DNA from: Streptomyces sp. NRRL B-1140
GTDB lineage: Bacteria > Actinomycetota > Actinomycetes > Streptomycetales > Streptomycetaceae
NCBI RefSeq assembly: GCF_001280065.1
Contig: NZ_LGEA01000091.1
Location: 62,001-126,000 of the forward strand
Length of the DNA: 64,000 bases
Direction of reading: 5' to 3'
Shown here: in pieces, positions 33,792 to 42,201 of the stretch
How positions within the stretch are numbered: the first letter of the stretch is position 1
How the letters are laid out: each line of letters starts with the position of its first letter
Program-made: the position numbers and the translations under genes
Notes under the pieces: model-generated
What the model saw: only the letters and a program-made list of their open reading frames with translations
Told to the model about the DNA's origin: nothing
Database searches by the model: none

Positions 33792-35978
33792 TCAGCTGCT
33801 CGTCTTCCGGGTGAGGTCGTAGAACGTGGCCGAACCGGCCGTGACCTTCTTGAAGTTGGCCTCGACCCAGGAGGTGATCTGGGAAGCGGTGCCGTCGCCG
33901 TTTCCACGCATGCCGCCGCCCATGCCGCCCGAGGCGATGAAGTAGTGGATCTTTCCCTCCGCCACGTACTGCTTGAACTGGGCCAGAGTCGGGGACGGGT
34001 CGGAGCCGTTGAAGCCGCCGATGGCCATCACCGGGTCGCCGGTGGAGAGCTGGTAACTCGCCGCGTTCTGGGCGCCGATGGCCGCCGCGGCCCAGGTGTA
34101 CCGGTCGGCGTCGGCAGCCAGCAGCTTCTTGGCCTCGGAGCTGACACTGGCGCCGTTGAGCAGACCGCCGGCACCGCCACCGCCGCCCATGCCGTACATC
34201 CGGCCGCCGTCGCCGTTCGGCCGGTTCTGGCCCTGCTGGCCCTGGCCCTGCTGGTTCTGGCCGCCGCCCGGGAACCCGCCGCCGGGGAAGCCGTTGCCCT
34301 GCTGCCCCTGCCCCTGCGCGTTGCCGTTGCCGTTCTGCTGGTTCTGGCCGCCGCCCGGGAACCCGCCGCCGGGGAAGCCGCCACCGCCGGGACCACCGCC
34401 ACCGCCCGGGCCGCCGCGGCCGCCCGCGACCGCCGGACCCGCCGTGACGATCGAGCCGGTGTGCCCCTCGTTCACGGTGGTGAGGGTGTAGGCCGCCGGA
34501 CCGGCCAGCGCGGCGACGAGGCCCAGCCCGGCCGCACCCAGGGCCAGTCGGCGGCCGAGCCGGCCGGCGAAGATCAGGCCGAGGGCCGCCGTCAGACCGC
34601 CGATCAGGACGAGCCACTTGAGCCAGGGCAGGTAGTCGGAGGAACGGTTGAGCAGGACGTACCCCCAGGCCGCGGTCGCCGTCGTCGCGGCGGCCAGGGT
34701 CAGCGCGGCCCACGCCTTGTCGCGCCGGCCCCAGAGCACCGTCGCGCCCATGCCGACCAGCGGGGCGATGTAGGGGGCGAGGGCCACCGTGTAGTACTCG
34801 TGGAAGATGCCCTGCATGTAGCTGAAGACCAGCAGGGTGGTGAGCAGCGCGCCGCCCCAGACGAGGAACGAAGCGCGGGTCACCGACGTGCGCTTCGCCT
34901 TGCGGGTGGCCACCAGCCCCGCCACGAGCAGGATCAGCGCGGCCGGGATCAGCCAGGAGATCTGGCCGCCGATCGAGGAGCCGAACAGCCGGTCCCAGCC
35001 GGTCTCGCCCCAGTTGCCGCCGCCGTTCCCGCCGCCACCGCCACCGCCGCCACCGACGCTGCCGGTCTCGTCGCCGTTGAGGCGGCCCAGGCCGTTGTAG
35101 CCGAAGGTCAGTTCCAGAAAGCTGTTGTTCTGCGAACCGCCGACGTACGGGCGCGAGGAGGCGGGCCACAGTTCGACGATCGCGACCCACCAGCCGCCGG
35201 AGACGACGATCGCGGCGAGACCCGCGGCGAGCTGGCCGATCCGCTTCTTCACCGACACCGGTGCGCAGACGCCGTAGACGAGGGCGAGCGGGGGCAGGAT
35301 CAGGAAGGCCTGGAGCGTCTTGGCCAGGAAGGCGAAGCCGATCGCGGCACCGGCCCACAGCAGCCACTTCGTCCGGCCGTCCTCCAGGGCGCGGAGGACG
35401 AGGTAGCAGGCCACCGCCATCAGCAGCGCCAGCATCGCGTCGGGGTTGTTGAAGCGGAACATCAGCGCCGCGACCGGCGTGAGCGCCAGCACGGCGCCCG
35501 CGATCAGGCCGGCCGCCGGGCCGAACCGGCGGCGCACGGCCGCGTACACGACGGCCACCGTGCCGACCCCCATGAGGACCTCGGGCACGAGGATCGCCCA
35601 GGAGCCGAGGCCGAAGAGCCGCACGGACAGGGCCATCGGCCACAGGGCCGCCGGGGGTTTGTCGACGGTGATGGCGTTCGCCGCGTCGAGCGAGCCGAAG
35701 AAGAACGCCTTCCAGGACTGGCTGCCGGCCTGCACGGCCGCCGAGTAGAAGGAGTTGGCGTAGCCGGAGGCGCTCAGGTTGTACAGGTAGAGCACGGCCG
35801 TCGCCAGCAGCAGGGCGAGGAAGGCCGGGCGGGCCCAGCGGGGATCCTCGGGGCGGCCGCGCCACAGCCGTTGCGGGGAGGGGCGGGCCGGGGCACCGGC
35901 GTGCGGCTCGGGTGCTGTGGCCCGGGTGCCGGAGCTCGTGGCTCCGCCGGTGCTCTGCCGGTCGAGGTGGACGGTCAT
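33792..35978 (-). CDS. glycosyltransferase family 39 (ArnT-like) membrane protein with Gly/Gln-rich insert
   Basis: The 728-residue protein has a cytoplasmic N-terminus, then about eleven to thirteen spans. Its first external loop contains SASGYANSFYSAAVQAGSQS and ITVDKPPAALW, where the DKPP aspartate is typical of the lipid-linked sugar transferases (GT39/PMT/ArnT). A Gly-run (about 305-320) and a long Gly/Gln/Asn/Pro-rich segment (about 530-640, GFPGGGFPGGGQNQQ repeated) interrupt it before a C-terminal extracytoplasmic domain (VMAIGGFNGSDPSPTLAQF, IHYFIASGG). It probably moves a sugar from a polyprenyl phosphate donor to an envelope acceptor. It is coupled by ATGA overlap to the GT2-GtrA gene, which could make that donor. 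Confidence 0.88.
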   Translation of the reverse strand: MTVHLDRQSTGGATSSGTRATAPEPHAGAPARPSPQRLWRGRPEDPRWARPAFLALLLATAVLYLYNLSASGYANSFYSAAVQAGSQSWKAFFFGSLDAANAITVDKPPAALWPMALSVRLFGLGSWAILVPEVLMGVGTVAVVYAAVRRRFGPAAGLIAGAVLALTPVAALMFRFNNPDAMLALLMAVACYLVLRALEDGRTKWLLWAGAAIGFAFLAKTLQAFLILPPLALVYGVCAPVSVKKRIGQLAAGLAAIVVSGGWWVAIVELWPASSRPYVGGSQNNSFLELTFGYNGLGRLNGDETGSVGGGGGGGGGNGGGNWGETGWDRLFGSSIGGQISWLIPAALILLVAGLVATRKAKRTSVTRASFLVWGGALLTTLLVFSYMQGIFHEYYTVALAPYIAPLVGMGATVLWGRRDKAWAALTLAAATTATAAWGYVLLNRSSDYLPWLKWLVLIGGLTAALGLIFAGRLGRRLALGAAGLGLVAALAGPAAYTLTTVNEGHTGSIVTAGPAVAGGRGGPGGGGGPGGGGFPGGGFPGGGQNQQNGNGNAQGQGQQGNGFPGGGFPGGGQNQQGQGQQGQNRPNGDGGRMYGMGGGGGAGGLLNGASVSSEAKKLLAADADRYTWAAAAIGAQNAASYQLSTGDPVMAIGGFNGSDPSPTLAQFKQYVAEGKIHYFIASGGMGGGMRGNGDGTASQITSWVEANFKKVTAGSATFYDLTRKTSS
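34251..34380. repeat. 87-bp-period direct repeat inside the GT39 gene
   Basis: A 43-bp sequence (34251-34293) recurs exactly at 34338-34380. The 87-base period is 29 codons, so the repeat keeps the frame and duplicates the FPGGGFPGGGQNQQ protein motif. It signals recent in-frame expansion. Confidence 0.85.
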
Positions 35979-37357
35979 CGCGAGTTCCTCGCATCGGTGT
36001 CGTGCGGGCGCACCGGCAGCAACTGCACGGTGGAGTCCCGCCAGGAGTCCGCGACGTCACCGGCGCGGAAGGGGGTGGTGTCGTACGAGGACGAGGCGGC
36101 ACGCGCCGGGTCGTCCTCGCGCCGGTCGGGGAACACCCACGCCCGGAAGAGCAGGAAGCGCAGCACGGTCGCCGCGAGGTTGGCCGCGATGAGGACGGCC
36201 AGTTCGGTGCTGTGCGCGGGCTCGGAGGTGGCCGCGTTCAGCGCCGCGAGCGAGCCGCTGGTCAGGGCGAGTCCGATGCCGAAGACGACCAGGCCCTGCG
36301 CCTGGTGCCGTACGGCCCCGCCGCGCCCGCGCACCCCGAAGGTGAGCCGCCGGTTGGCCGCCGTGTTGGCGATGGCCGAGACCAGCAGGGCGAGGGCGTT
36401 GGCGGTCTGGGAGCCGGTGACGGTCCGGAAGCCGCTGTAGAGGAGCAGGTAGAAGAGGGTGGACAGGCCGCCGACCACGCAGAACCCGACGAGCTGGCGG
36501 GCCAGTCCCTTCGGCACGTCCACGAGGTCACGGTCGCGCGGGTCGTCGCCGAACGGCCGGGCGAGCCGGTCCAGCGCGAGCGAGCCGGTGGCCAGGGCCC
36601 TGCCGACCCGCCACACGCCCTTGAGGTCGTCGGTCGCGGTCTTGACGATGTGCACGGTCGAGTCGGGGTCGTCGACCCAGTCGACCGGCACCTCGTGGAT
36701 CCTGAGGCCCGCCCGCTCGGCGAGCACCAGCATCTCGGTGTCGAAGAACCAGCCGGTGTCCTCGACGAGGGGCAGCAGCACCTGCGCCACGTCCCGGCGG
36801 ATCGCCTTGAAGCCGCACTGGGCGTCGGAGAACCGCGCCTGGAGCGAACCGCGCAGGATCAGGTTGTAGACCCGGCTGATGAACTCCCTTTTGGGCCCGC
36901 GCACCACCCGTGAACTGCGGGCCAGCCGGGAGCCGATCGCGAGGTCCGAATGGCCCGAGATCAGCGGCGCCACCAGCGGCAGCAGGGCGTTGAGGTCGGT
37001 GGACAGATCCACGTCCATGTAGGCCAGGACCGGGGCGTCCGAAGCCGACCAGACGGCCCGCAGGGCCCGGCCGCGCCCCTTCTGCTCCAGGCGGAAGGTG
37101 GCGACCTCGGGAATCTCCGCCGCCAGCCGCCCGGCCACCTGCGGGGTGGTGTCCGTGGAGGCGTTGTCCGCGATCGTGATGCGGAACGCGTACGGGAACG
37201 TCCTCTCGAGGTGCTCGTGCAGTCTGCGGACGCACGGCTGGAGGTCCTTCTCCTCGTTGTAGACGGGGATCACTACGTCCAGGACAGGCGTACCGGCTGG
37301 TGCGGCCGGGAGGTGTTCCCGCGCCGGCAGGGTGCCGGGAGAAGAGTCGGTTCGCAT
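35975..37357 (-). CDS. GT2 polyprenyl-phosphate sugar synthase fused to GtrA
   Basis: The 460-residue protein has a GT2 domain at about 25-250 (LDVVIPVYNEEKDLQPCVRR, ITIADNASTDTTPQVAGRLA, the AYMDVDLSTDLNAL metal-binding DxD, DAQCGFKAIRRDVAQ) and a C-terminal GtrA domain with four spans at about 300-430 (VVGGLSTLFYLLLYSGFR, NTAANRRLTFG). GT2-GtrA proteins make a polyprenyl-phosphate sugar and help flip it, supplying GT39 enzymes. It overlaps the GT39 gene by four bases and follows the two-component system by 14 bases, all one operon. Confidence 0.9.
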   Translation of the reverse strand: MRTDSSPGTLPAREHLPAAPAGTPVLDVVIPVYNEEKDLQPCVRRLHEHLERTFPYAFRITIADNASTDTTPQVAGRLAAEIPEVATFRLEQKGRGRALRAVWSASDAPVLAYMDVDLSTDLNALLPLVAPLISGHSDLAIGSRLARSSRVVRGPKREFISRVYNLILRGSLQARFSDAQCGFKAIRRDVAQVLLPLVEDTGWFFDTEMLVLAERAGLRIHEVPVDWVDDPDSTVHIVKTATDDLKGVWRVGRALATGSLALDRLARPFGDDPRDRDLVDVPKGLARQLVGFCVVGGLSTLFYLLLYSGFRTVTGSQTANALALLVSAIANTAANRRLTFGVRGRGGAVRHQAQGLVVFGIGLALTSGSLAALNAATSEPAHSTELAVLIAANLAATVLRFLLFRAWVFPDRREDDPARAASSSYDTTPFRAGDVADSWRDSTVQLLPVRPHDTDARNSR

Positions 37358-37371
37358 GGAACCGACCTTCG

Positions 37372-38988
37372 TCAGGCGCCCTGTCGTGCCCGTGTGGTGA
37401 CGCTGTGGCGTGCCTGTGAGTGCTGTTGCCGGCTCATGTCCGGCTGCGGCTGCGCGGGGTACGCGGGCAGCCGCACCGTGAAAACGGTCCGCCCGGGCAC
37501 GCTGTCGACGGTCACGGCACCGCCGTGCGCGGCCACCACGGCCTGCACGATGGCCAGGCCGAGGCCGGTCGAGCCGTTGGTGCGGGAACGCGCGGAGTCG
37601 CCGCGCGCGAACCGTTCGAAGACGTGCGGCAGCAACTCGGCCGGAATGCCCGGCCCGTCGTCCTCCACGTCCACGCACAGCCAGGGTCCGCGCCGCTGGA
37701 CGCGGGCGGTGACGGTCGTCCCGGGTGGCGTGTGGCTGCGCGCGTTGCCGAGCAGGTTGACGAGGACCTGGTGCAGCCGGGCCGCGTCCGCGGGCACGAG
37801 CGCGGGCTCGTCGGGCAGGTCGAGGCGCCAGTTGTGGTCCTGGCCGGCGGCACGGGCGTCGCTGACGGTGTCCACGACGAGCGGGACGAGGTCGGTCTGC
37901 TCGAACTGCAGGGGCCGGCCGGCGTCGAGCCGGGCGAGCAGCAGCAGATCCTCGACGAGCAGCGTCATGCGCCCGGCTTCGGACTCGATCCGCCCGAGGG
38001 CGTGCCGGGTGTCCGGTCCGACGTCCTCGTGCCCGCGTCTGGTCAGTTCGGCGTACCCGCGGATGGAGGCGAGGGGGGTGCGCAGCTCGTGACTGGCGTC
38101 GGCGACGAACTGCCGGACCCGTGTCTCGCTCCGCTGCCGTGCGTGCAGGGCGCCGTGGACGTGGTCGAGCATCCGGTTGAGCGCGGCGCCGACCCGGCCG
38201 ACCTCGGTGTGCGGGTCGGTCTCGGAGTCGGGCACGCGCTCGCTGAGGTTCACCTCACCGGTGTGCAGGGGGAGTTCGGAGACCCGGGTGGCGGTGGCGG
38301 CGACGCGGCGCAGGGGCCGGGTGGCCACGCCGATCAGCACGGAGCCGGCCAGCCCCGCCGCGGCCAGACCGGCTGCCGTGACGCTGATCTCCACCAGGAT
38401 CAGGGTGTTGACGGTGTTGGTGACGTCCCTGGTGGGGATGGCGACGTAGTAGTCGCCCTTGTCGCCGCTCTTGTATCCGACCCGGTACTCACCCAGGCCC
38501 GGGAGGTCGACGGTCCGCAGCGTCCCGTCGACCTGCGGCACGGAGGTGAGGGCCGCGGCCTGGGCAGCATCCAGCGAGCGCGCCCTCATCGGCTGGTTGT
38601 CCTCGGACACGCCGTACGCGGACTCGGTGATCCGGCCGCTCACTATCTTGGCGGCGACCGTGCCGCCCGGCTGCGGCCCCCGGGTGACGAAGTCGGTCAG
38701 GCTCTCCCTCTTCTGCACGGACTGGCCGGAGCCGCCGTTCATGCCCTGACCGGGGCCGACCCCGGGCGGGCTCTGGGCGGCTCTGACCGCGGCCACACCG
38801 AGTTGGCCGTCCAACTGCTCGTACAGATGCGACCGCAGTGCCACGGTCGTCACCGTGCCGATCACCGCGCACACCACGGCGATCAGCACCACGGACGCGA
38901 CGACGAGCCGTGTCCGCAGCGTGCGCGGCCTGCCTGCCCAACGCCTGCCCGGCCGCTGCCGCGTACCCGGCCGCCGCCGTCCGCTCAC
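37372..38988 (-). CDS. sensor histidine kinase
   Basis: The GTG at 38988 overlaps the response-regulator stop as GTGA. The 538-residue protein has a basic N-terminus, span 1 at about 26-48 (LVVASVVLIAVVCAVIGTVT), an extracytoplasmic sensor (about 50-195), span 2 at about 196-218, HAMP (RPLRRVAATATRVSEL), HisKA with FVADASHELRTPLASIRGYA, and HATPase_c with LVNLLGNARSHTP (N box) and VEDDGPGIP, GSTGLGLAIV (G boxes). All catalytic residues appear intact. It should phosphorylate the adjacent regulator. The signal is unknown but probably envelope-related given the glycosylation genes downstream. Confidence 0.93.
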   Translation of the reverse strand: MSGRRRPGTRQRPGRRWAGRPRTLRTRLVVASVVLIAVVCAVIGTVTTVALRSHLYEQLDGQLGVAAVRAAQSPPGVGPGQGMNGGSGQSVQKRESLTDFVTRGPQPGGTVAAKIVSGRITESAYGVSEDNQPMRARSLDAAQAAALTSVPQVDGTLRTVDLPGLGEYRVGYKSGDKGDYYVAIPTRDVTNTVNTLILVEISVTAAGLAAAGLAGSVLIGVATRPLRRVAATATRVSELPLHTGEVNLSERVPDSETDPHTEVGRVGAALNRMLDHVHGALHARQRSETRVRQFVADASHELRTPLASIRGYAELTRRGHEDVGPDTRHALGRIESEAGRMTLLVEDLLLLARLDAGRPLQFEQTDLVPLVVDTVSDARAAGQDHNWRLDLPDEPALVPADAARLHQVLVNLLGNARSHTPPGTTVTARVQRRGPWLCVDVEDDGPGIPAELLPHVFERFARGDSARSRTNGSTGLGLAIVQAVVAAHGGAVTVDSVPGRTVFTVRLPAYPAQPQPDMSRQQHSQARHSVTTRARQGA

Positions 38989-39725
38989 GACGCCGCGGGC
39001 TTGATCAGGTAACCGGCACCGCGCCGCGTGTGGATCATTGGCTCGCGCCCGGCGTCGATCTTCCGCCGCAGATAGGAGATGTACAGCTCGACGACGTTGG
39101 CCTGGCCGCCGAAGTCGTACGACCACACGCGGTCGAGGATCTGCGCCTTGCTGAGCACCCGGCGCGGATTGCGCATCAGGAACCGCAGCAGCTCGAACTC
39201 GGTGGCGGTCAGATGGATGTCGTCCCCGGCCCGGGTCACCTCGTGGCTGTCCTCGTCGAGGGTGAGGTCGCCGACCACCAGCGTGGAGTCGGAGCGCCGG
39301 TCTGCGGCACCGGAGCGGCGGATCAGACCCCGCAGTCGTGCGACGACCTCCTCCAGGCTGAACGGCTTGGTGACGTAGTCGTCCCCGCCGGCCGTCAGCC
39401 CGGCGATCCGGTCCTCGACGGCGTCCTTGGCGGTCAGGAACAGCACGGGCACGTCCGGCAGTTCCCGGCGCAGCCGCCCGAGGACGGCCAGCCCGTCCAT
39501 GTCGGGCAGCATCATGTCGAGGACGACGGCGTCGGGCCGGAAGTCGCGGGCGGTCTGGATCGCGCCCGTGCCGTCACCGGCACTGCGGATCTGCCATCCC
39601 TCGTAGCGCAGGGCCATGGACAGCAGCTCCGTGATCGACAGCTCGTCGTCCACCACGAGCACGCGGACGGGGCTCCCGTCCGGCCTGAGCAGTTCGGTGC
39701 GCCCCTGGGGCGAGGTCGTGGTCAT
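38985..39725 (-). CDS. OmpR/PhoB-type response regulator
   Basis: The 246-residue protein starts MTTTSPQGRTELL at ATG 39725. The receiver domain has VRVLVVDDELSI, the phospho-acceptor Asp70 in AVVLDMMLPDMDG, LFLTAKDA and YVTKPFSLEE. The C-terminal winged helix has LTATEFELLRFLMRNPRRVL and VVELYISYLRRKID. It is the first gene of the operon with the histidine kinase and glycosyltransferases. Direct repeats TCTGAGAA upstream suggest autoregulation. Confidence 0.95.
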   Translation of the reverse strand: MTTTSPQGRTELLRPDGSPVRVLVVDDELSITELLSMALRYEGWQIRSAGDGTGAIQTARDFRPDAVVLDMMLPDMDGLAVLGRLRRELPDVPVLFLTAKDAVEDRIAGLTAGGDDYVTKPFSLEEVVARLRGLIRRSGAADRRSDSTLVVGDLTLDEDSHEVTRAGDDIHLTATEFELLRFLMRNPRRVLSKAQILDRVWSYDFGGQANVVELYISYLRRKIDAGREPMIHTRRGAGYLIKPAAS

Positions 39726-39746
39726 GCGAACACGATGTCGAGGGCC

Positions 39747-39787
39747 TCTGAGAACATGCTTTCGCCAACCTGTGATTTGTCTGAGAA
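39747..39787. promoter_or_regulatory. TCTGAGAA direct repeats, candidate response-regulator site
   Basis: TCTGAGAA occurs at 39747-39754 and 39780-39787, 33 bases apart (about three helical turns), 22-62 bases before the regulator start, with an inverted TTTCTCAAG at about 39799. Such repeats fit autoregulation by an OmpR-type dimer. Confidence 0.5.
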
Positions 39788-39880
39788 ACACACAGGCGTT
39801 TCTCAAGGGGCCCCTGGGAGGCGGGCTCGGTGCATGACGAGCCGGGCTTGCTCAGAGAACGCCTGGTAAGCCTGGCCGGC

Positions 39881-40753
39881 TCAGAACAAGCCGTCCTGCA
39901 CGCTCGAGTCCTCCTTGAACTGCCTGACCGGGACGGTCACCTCACTCCCGGTGGCGGGCACCAGCCCCCACCCGGTCATCAACCGCGTGTCGAGCACCAC
40001 GACCCCGCCGCCGGTGACCAGATGCAGATCGGGTCCGGCCGCCGCGACCAGCTCCCCACCGACCGCACCTCCGGCGACGAGCTCTCTCACGTCCCCGACG
40101 GCCGCGGGCACCCCGGCGAGCCCGAACACCCCCACGTGGTCGACGACCCGCAGCGGCTCCCGTACGAGCGACTCCGGCCACGCGGGGAGCGCGACGGCCC
40201 GCTCGTACAGCTCGGCGACCTCACGGGCCCGGTCGTCGGCGGCCTCCGGCAGCGCGGCCCGCACGGCCCGCTTCGCGGCGTACGGAATCCGGTCGGGCAC
40301 CCGCAGGGCGGCCCTGAGCAGCTCCTCCGTACGCCGCGCGGCCATGAGCGGACCGACGCCGAGCCAGGTGAAACAGACGGCTCCCTGCTCGAGCAGCCGC
40401 GCGCCACCCCGCTCCCGGGCCGTGATCCCGACCTTGACCATGCCGGGCCCGAACCACGCCAGGTACACGCGGTACGGCCGTGGGTCGTCGGCGAGGGTGT
40501 CGGCCGCCACCGAGTGCGCCCGGTCCAGCCGGGCACACTCCTCGCAGCGCGCCGCCGTACTCCGCCCCGGCACGGCCGCACCCAGCGGGCACACGTGCCC
40601 CCGAGCCCCCACGCAGCTGCGCACACCCCCGTCCGCGACCTCGAAAGCCACGCGTTTCCCCCAGGTCAGCGCACTGCGCCGCCCACCGGCCCACATCAGC
40701 ACGGGACCGTCCGCCGACCACCGCAGCCCCGAGCACTTCCATGCCTGTGCCAT
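39881..40753 (-). CDS. DUF2797 protein with zinc-ribbon-like cysteines
   Basis: The 290-residue protein has CSGLRWSADGPVLMW, a Cys cluster CVGARGHVCPLG ... ARCEECARLDRAHS, and PYRVYLAWFGPGMVKVGITA followed by TWLGVGPLMAARRTEELLRA. This matches DUF2797, in which the GIY-like VYLAWFG...KVGIT segment and zinc-binding cysteines suggest a nuclease-related fold. No activity is established. No signal peptide or membrane span; cytoplasmic. It stands alone. Confidence 0.85.
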   Translation of the reverse strand: MAQAWKCSGLRWSADGPVLMWAGGRRSALTWGKRVAFEVADGGVRSCVGARGHVCPLGAAVPGRSTAARCEECARLDRAHSVAADTLADDPRPYRVYLAWFGPGMVKVGITARERGGARLLEQGAVCFTWLGVGPLMAARRTEELLRAALRVPDRIPYAAKRAVRAALPEAADDRAREVAELYERAVALPAWPESLVREPLRVVDHVGVFGLAGVPAAVGDVRELVAGGAVGGELVAAAGPDLHLVTGGGVVVLDTRLMTGWGLVPATGSEVTVPVRQFKEDSSVQDGLF

Positions 40754-40858
40754 CTCTGCCGAGGGTAGGGGGCACCACTGACATCGGGGGCGGCTGATGG
40801 GGCGGCTGATGGGGCGGCTGGGGGTCGCTGACCGGGGCCGCCTGGTGAGGACCGGGCC

Positions 40859-41251
40859 TCACCTCACGGAGTCGGCCCCCGCCGCGGCGACGGTCTCCGG
40901 CTCGCCCGCGCGCTGCACCGGCATGACCGGCCGCACCGCACCCGCCGTACGCCGCCCGCGCCCGGCCAGCCGGCACCCCAGGCACTCCTCGTGCCCGCCC
41001 GGCGCCGCCGAGTCCCGCACGCGCCAGCCCCACTCCGCCCGGGGCCGCACGCCCGGCCCCTTCCCCCACCCGGCAAGATGCAGGGCCCACGTGACGAGCA
41101 GAGCCACGAGCCCGATCGCCAGTCCGCCGGCGATCAGCGCGCCGGAGACGGTGCAGACCCCCAGTCCGGCCACACCGGCCCCGACCGAGGCGATGGCGAA
41201 TCCGACCCACCCCGCGACCGTGTGCCCGTGGTCATACTGATGTGCACTCAT
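40859..41251 (-). CDS. HGxxPAAW-like small membrane protein
   Basis: The 130-residue protein starts MSAHQYDHGHTVAGWVGFAI, a variant of the HGxxPAAW motif that precedes two spans (about 12-33 and 37-58). The C-terminal half is soluble, contains the pair ECLGCRLAGRGRRT (CxxC, possibly metal-binding) and is Arg/Ala-rich. Such proteins sit in the cytoplasmic membrane of actinobacteria near tryptophan-synthesis or unknown genes. Function unknown. Confidence 0.7.
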   Translation of the reverse strand: MSAHQYDHGHTVAGWVGFAIASVGAGVAGLGVCTVSGALIAGGLAIGLVALLVTWALHLAGWGKGPGVRPRAEWGWRVRDSAAPGGHEECLGCRLAGRGRRTAGAVRPVMPVQRAGEPETVAAAGADSVR

Positions 41252-41346
41252 GTGCCGCTCCCTCGCACCGAGGGCCCGATCCACCGAACCCCTCATCTGC
41301 TAAGACTTTTACGACCCAAACATCTCACGAACTAAGGGATCTGGGA

Positions 41347-41823
41347 ATGCACGCGAAGCCTCGTCCGGCCGCGACACCGGAGCAGGCACTGTCGGCGATG
41401 GACCAGCTCATCGCGACGCACCTGGTCGGGCAGCACGAGATCGCCCAGCAGGTGGGCTTGAGTGTGACCGACCTCACCTGCTTCGCCTATGTCATCGAGG
41501 CCGGCGAGAACCTGCCCACGGCGGGCGACCTGGCGGCTCGCGTCCATGTCACGACCGGCGCGGTCACCGGCATCCTCAACCGCCTGGAGCGCGCCGGCTA
41601 CATCACCCGCCGCCCCGACCCCACGGACCGCCGCCGCATCCGCGTCGCGGCCCAGCCCGACGCGGTCGCCCGGGTCCGGGAGGTCTACGAGCCGTACTAC
41701 GCCCGCCTCACGCAGCTCTTCGCCCAGTACTCACCGGACGAGATCGCGGTCCTGCACGACTGGTTCACCCGCGCGAGCACGCTGGCGGCTACCTACCTGG
41801 AGGAACACTGCCGCCCGGACTGA
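41347..41823 (+). CDS. MarR-family transcriptional regulator
   Basis: The 158-residue regulator has LSVTDLTCFAYVIEAGENLP, the recognition helix region AARVHVTTGAVTGILNRLER, the wing AGYITRRPDPTDRRRIRVA and a C-terminal dimer helix. The ATG at 41347 follows a weak AAGGGA. The divergent HGxxPAAW-like gene and the convergent LapA-type gene are its neighbours, so its regulon is unclear. The 95-base divergent promoter region is A/T-richer. Confidence 0.9.
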   Translation: MHAKPRPAATPEQALSAMDQLIATHLVGQHEIAQQVGLSVTDLTCFAYVIEAGENLPTAGDLAARVHVTTGAVTGILNRLERAGYITRRPDPTDRRRIRVAAQPDAVARVREVYEPYYARLTQLFAQYSPDEIAVLHDWFTRASTLAATYLEEHCRPD

Positions 41824-41828
41824 CGGAC

Positions 41829-42095
41829 CTACTTCATCTGCCGTGAATGCCGGCTCGACCGCCGGCGCACGGTGAAGACGCAGGCGAGCATGCCGAGAGC
41901 CCACGCGATCAGGAGGGCTCCCCACAGCGGCATGGTCACGATCGGCACGAGCAGGCGGATCTCGACGTCCGAGCGGTTCTCGAAGATGAAGACCAGGGCG
42001 ACCGCGCTGATCAGGACGAACGGCAGGAAGCGGCGGACGCCGGGGCGGGAGAGAAACGGTGTACGCGCCTTGTGGTCCGGGCTGGTCCGAGTCAT
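41829..42095 (-). CDS. LapA-domain (DUF1049) membrane protein
   Basis: GGAGGGG sits seven bases before the ATG at 42095. The 88-residue protein has two spans, at about 22-40 (FLPFVLISAVALVFIFENR) and 52-75 (PLWGALLIAWALGMLACVF), with a basic tail. The phrase FIFENRSDVEIRLL between spans is the LapA/DUF1049 signature. These proteins act in envelope assembly in some bacteria; role here unknown. Confidence 0.85.
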   Translation of the reverse strand: MTRTSPDHKARTPFLSRPGVRRFLPFVLISAVALVFIFENRSDVEIRLLVPIVTMPLWGALLIAWALGMLACVFTVRRRSSRHSRQMK

Positions 42096-42201
42096 GGAGT
42101 ACCCCTCCATCACGTTGCCCCCGACTACCAGCGTCCCCTTGCACGAGGCGGCGCGCCACCGGCATGGAAGGAGGAGACCGAGAGCCAGAGAGCGTCGGCC
42201 C

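Noticed and set aside
34251..34380. A possible CRISPR-like repeat array
   Set aside because: There are only two copies, they keep the reading frame, and they code a Gly/Gln-rich protein segment. No CRISPR array is seen anywhere in the window.
33537..36440. A 967-codon rightward open frame
   Set aside because: It runs antisense across the MFS start, the GT39 gene and the GT2-GtrA gene, which have clear family motifs; its own product is low in complexity.
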